NCBI GenBank assembly: GCA_003453215.1 | Contig: DMMB01000003.1 | Span: 2,007-7,839, forward strand | Reading direction: 5' to 3' | DNA length: 5,833 nucleotides | Source: Oscillospiraceae bacterium | GTDB taxonomy: Bacteria > Bacillota > Clostridia > Oscillospirales > Ruminococcaceae | Part shown: piece after piece, positions 4,028 to 5,833 of the stretch | Position numbering within the stretch: position 1 is the first letter of the stretch | Layout of the letters: the number at the start of each line of letters is the position of its first letter | The notes under the pieces: model-generated | What the model was told of the DNA's origin: nothing | The model's database searches: none | What the model saw: the letters and a program-made list of their open reading frames with translations, nothing else | Position numbers and translations under genes: made by a program

Positions 4028-5770
4028 ATGAATACCGTAAATCTTAAAATCAATAACATTCCCGTGGTCGCTCCCGAGGGCGCTACCATTCTGGAGGCCG
4101 CCCATCTGGCGGGCATCCGCATTCCTACCCTGTGCTACCTCAAGGAGATCAACGCCATCGGCGCCTGCCGCATCTGCGTATGCGAAGTAAAGGGCGCCCG
4201 CGGCCTGGCCGCCGCCTGCGTGATGCCGGTAAATGAGGGAATGGAGGTCTTTACCAATACCCCCAGCCTGCAGAAATACCGCCGTACCACGCTGGAGCTG
4301 ATCCTTTCCACCCACCGGACCGATTGCCTCTCCTGCCCCCGCAGCACCGACTGTGAACTGCAGCAGCTGTGCCGGGAATATGGCGTAGATATGGACCGCT
4401 TTACCAAAAAGCAGCAGAACGAACTGGTGGATGCTTCCATGCCCCACCTGGTACGGGATAACAGCAAGTGCATTCTGTGCCGCCGCTGCGTAGCGGTGTG
4501 CCAGAAAAACCAGTATGCCGGCGTGATAGAAACCTGTGAGCGCGGCTATGATACCCACATTGCCTGCGCCTTTGATATGCCCCTTTCCGAGACAGCCTGC
4601 GTGGCCTGCGGCCAGTGCACCGCGGTATGTCCCACGGCGGCCCTGCGGGAGCGGGATGACACCGATAAGGTATGGGCGGCGCTGAACGACCCCACCAAGA
4701 CGGTTATTGTGGGCCCGGCCCCCAGTGTACGCGCCCAGCTGGGCGAGTGCTTTGGACTGCCGATTGGCACCAATGTGGAGGGCAAGCTGGTGGCTTCCCT
4801 GCGTCGGTTGGGCTTCGATCAGGTCTTTGATGTAGATACAGCCGCCGATGTGACCATTATGGAAGAGGGCACCGAGCTGCTGCACCGCCTGAAAGAAGGC
4901 GGCCCCCTGCCGCTCATCACCAGCTGTTCCCCCGGTTGGATCAAATTCTGCGAGCACTATTATCCCGAATTTGTGGATAACCTTTCTTCCTGCAAGAGCC
5001 CGCAGCAGATGTTCGGCGCGCTGATTAAGACCTATTACGCCCAGAAGGCGGGTCTGGATCCCAAGAACATTGTAGTAGTAAGCGTAATGCCCTGCACCGC
5101 CAAAAAGTTTGAGATTGGCCGCGAGGGCCAGAGCGCGGTGGGCCTGCCCGATGTGGATATTTCCATCACCACCCGGGAGCTGGCGGATATGATCCGCCGG
5201 GCCGGTATTCTGTTTACCCAGCTGCCCGATGAGGAGTTTGACCCCATCTTCGGCATTGCTTCCGGCGCGGGCCATATCTTTGGCACCACCGGCGGCGTAA
5301 TGGAAGCCGCGCTGCGGACCGTTTCCGAGATTGTGACCGGCAAAGAGCTGGAGCGTCCCGAGTTCCATGAGGTTCGCGGCATCGAGGGCATCAAGGAGGC
5401 CGAGTACGACCTGGCCGGCACCAAGGTAAAGGTGGCCGTAACCAGCGGGCTTGCCAATGCGGCGAAGCTCTTAGACCGCATCAAGAGCGGCGAGGCGGAG
5501 TATCACTTTGTAGAAGTGATGGCCTGTCCCGGCGGCTGCGTGAACGGCGGCGGCCAGCCCCACCAGAGCGGCGATGTGCGGAACTTTACCGATCTGCGCT
5601 CCCTGCGTGCGGCGGCGCTGTACAGCGAAGATGAGGCCATGACCCTGCGCAAGAGCCACGAAAACCCAGTGGTGAAGGAGCTATATGCCGACTATCTGGG
5701 CGAGCCGGGCAGCCACCTGGCGCACCATATCCTGCACACCACCTATGTAAAGCGCGGGCTGTACAAATAA
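4028..5770 (+). CDS. hydA: [FeFe]-hydrogenase catalytic subunit HydA / HndD (bifurcating type)
   Basis: A 580-residue cytosolic hydrogenase that interconverts H2 with protons and electrons. Domains: an N-terminal [2Fe-2S] domain with C36, C47, C50 and C64; a His-Cys3 [4Fe-4S] site H96/C100/C103/C109; 2[4Fe-4S] with C148/C151/C154/C158 and C191/C194/C197/C201; then the H-cluster domain (about 225-510) and the small-subunit-like C-terminus (about 515-575, with RKSHENP and HILHTTY). H-cluster motifs are L1 TSCSPGW (298-304), L2 MPCTAKKFE (354-362) and L3 EVMACPGGCVNGGGQP (496-511). E280, E283, R287 and S320 match the proton path of Clostridium pasteurianum CpI with a constant offset of one. L1 has Ser301 where the common motif has a second Cys. 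There is no extra C-terminal [2Fe-2S] domain like that of T. maritima HydA; length fits the A. woodii/Hnd type. AAGGAG (4013-4018) lies 9 nt before the ATG. The active site also needs HydE, HydF and HydG, not encoded here. Confidence 0.96.
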   Translation: MNTVNLKINNIPVVAPEGATILEAAHLAGIRIPTLCYLKEINAIGACRICVCEVKGARGLAAACVMPVNEGMEVFTNTPSLQKYRRTTLELILSTHRTDCLSCPRSTDCELQQLCREYGVDMDRFTKKQQNELVDASMPHLVRDNSKCILCRRCVAVCQKNQYAGVIETCERGYDTHIACAFDMPLSETACVACGQCTAVCPTAALRERDDTDKVWAALNDPTKTVIVGPAPSVRAQLGECFGLPIGTNVEGKLVASLRRLGFDQVFDVDTAADVTIMEEGTELLHRLKEGGPLPLITSCSPGWIKFCEHYYPEFVDNLSSCKSPQQMFGALIKTYYAQKAGLDPKNIVVVSVMPCTAKKFEIGREGQSAVGLPDVDISITTRELADMIRRAGILFTQLPDEEFDPIFGIASGAGHIFGTTGGVMEAALRTVSEIVTGKELERPEFHEVRGIEGIKEAEYDLAGTKVKVAVTSGLANAAKLLDRIKSGEAEYHFVEVMACPGGCVNGGGQPHQSGDVRNFTDLRSLRAAALYSEDEAMTLRKSHENPVVKELYADYLGEPGSHLAHHILHTTYVKRGLYK

Positions 5771-5782
5771 GCGATAGAAAAG

Positions 5783-5812
5783 GGCTCCCCCGACCGAGAG
5801 GTTGGGGGAGCC
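5783..5812 (+). terminator. Strong 13-bp hairpin after hydA (possible, perhaps bidirectional, terminator)
   Basis: GGCTCCCCCGACC (5783-5795), the GNRA-type loop GAGA and GGTTGGGGGAGCC (5800-5812) form a 13-bp stem with one G-T wobble, starting 12 nt after the hydA stop. No U-run follows on the plus strand (TCAGCCTGTAG). On the minus strand the stem is followed by CTTTTCT, so it would work better as a terminator for a convergent gene to the right. It is a good operon-end hairpin in either case; the direction of termination is uncertain. Confidence 0.6.
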
Positions 5813-5833
5813 TCAGCCTGTAGAAAAAGCCCG

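Noticed and set aside
1740..4028. 762-residue antisense open frame opposite hydB
   Set aside because: Shadow of hydB caused by its codon bias. It has no recognisable domain and lies opposite a full set of conserved motifs.
3764..5368. 534-residue antisense open frame opposite hydA
   Set aside because: The same shadow effect; the plus strand encodes an intact hydrogenase.
1..5833. CRISPR array, tRNA, rRNA or insertion sequence
   Set aside because: No regularly spaced repeats, cloverleaf-like element, transposase motif or terminal inverted repeats were seen on either strand.

Overview
The window is a compact redox locus from an anaerobic Gram-positive bacterium, most likely a Clostridia-class Firmicute of moderate to high GC content. 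The strong AGGAGG-type ribosome sites, the simple sigma-A-like promoter and the gene set (an NAD-linked, ferredoxin-linked [FeFe]-hydrogenase with an orphan GHKL ATPase) all point there. Genus and species cannot be read from the sequence.

Layout. On the minus strand at the left, a single-cluster [4Fe-4S] ferredoxin (442..251) is followed 3 nt later by a 40-residue proline-rich small ORF (247..125) with its own ribosome site. A textbook intrinsic terminator (72..45) follows, abutting a second perfect hairpin (21-45). An AT-rich divergent intergenic region (443-655) separates this unit from a plus-strand operon. That operon has a good extended -10 promoter (592-620) and five genes: a histidine-kinase-like ATPase without a kinase histidine (656-1216, TTG start), HydC/HndA (1313-1807), HndB-like protein (1827-2198), HydB/HndC (2214-4010) and HydA/HndD (4028-5770). 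The gaps are 96, 19, 15 and 17 nt, each with a strong ribosome site. A 13-bp hairpin (5783-5812) closes the operon.

Function. HydA carries the H-cluster domain plus [2Fe-2S], His-Cys3 [4Fe-4S] and 2[4Fe-4S] clusters. HydB carries the FMN/NAD(H) module and extra clusters, and HydC carries a [2Fe-2S] domain. Together they match the trimeric core of electron-bifurcating (or NAD(P)-linked) [FeFe]-hydrogenases such as those of Thermotoga maritima, Acetobacterium woodii and Desulfovibrio fructosivorans (Hnd). Such enzymes couple H2 to both NAD(P)(H) and ferredoxin. The divergently encoded ferredoxin resembles the T. maritima ferredoxin and is a natural candidate electron partner, though this is inferred from context only.

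Most of the window is a recognisable system rather than a new one. The points most worth a second look are the TSCSPGW form of the H-cluster L1 motif (Ser in place of one tandem Cys), the unannotated proline-rich ORF behind the ferredoxin, the HndB protein with only three of four expected cluster cysteines, the ATPase of unknown role, and the hairpins at both ends of the locus.
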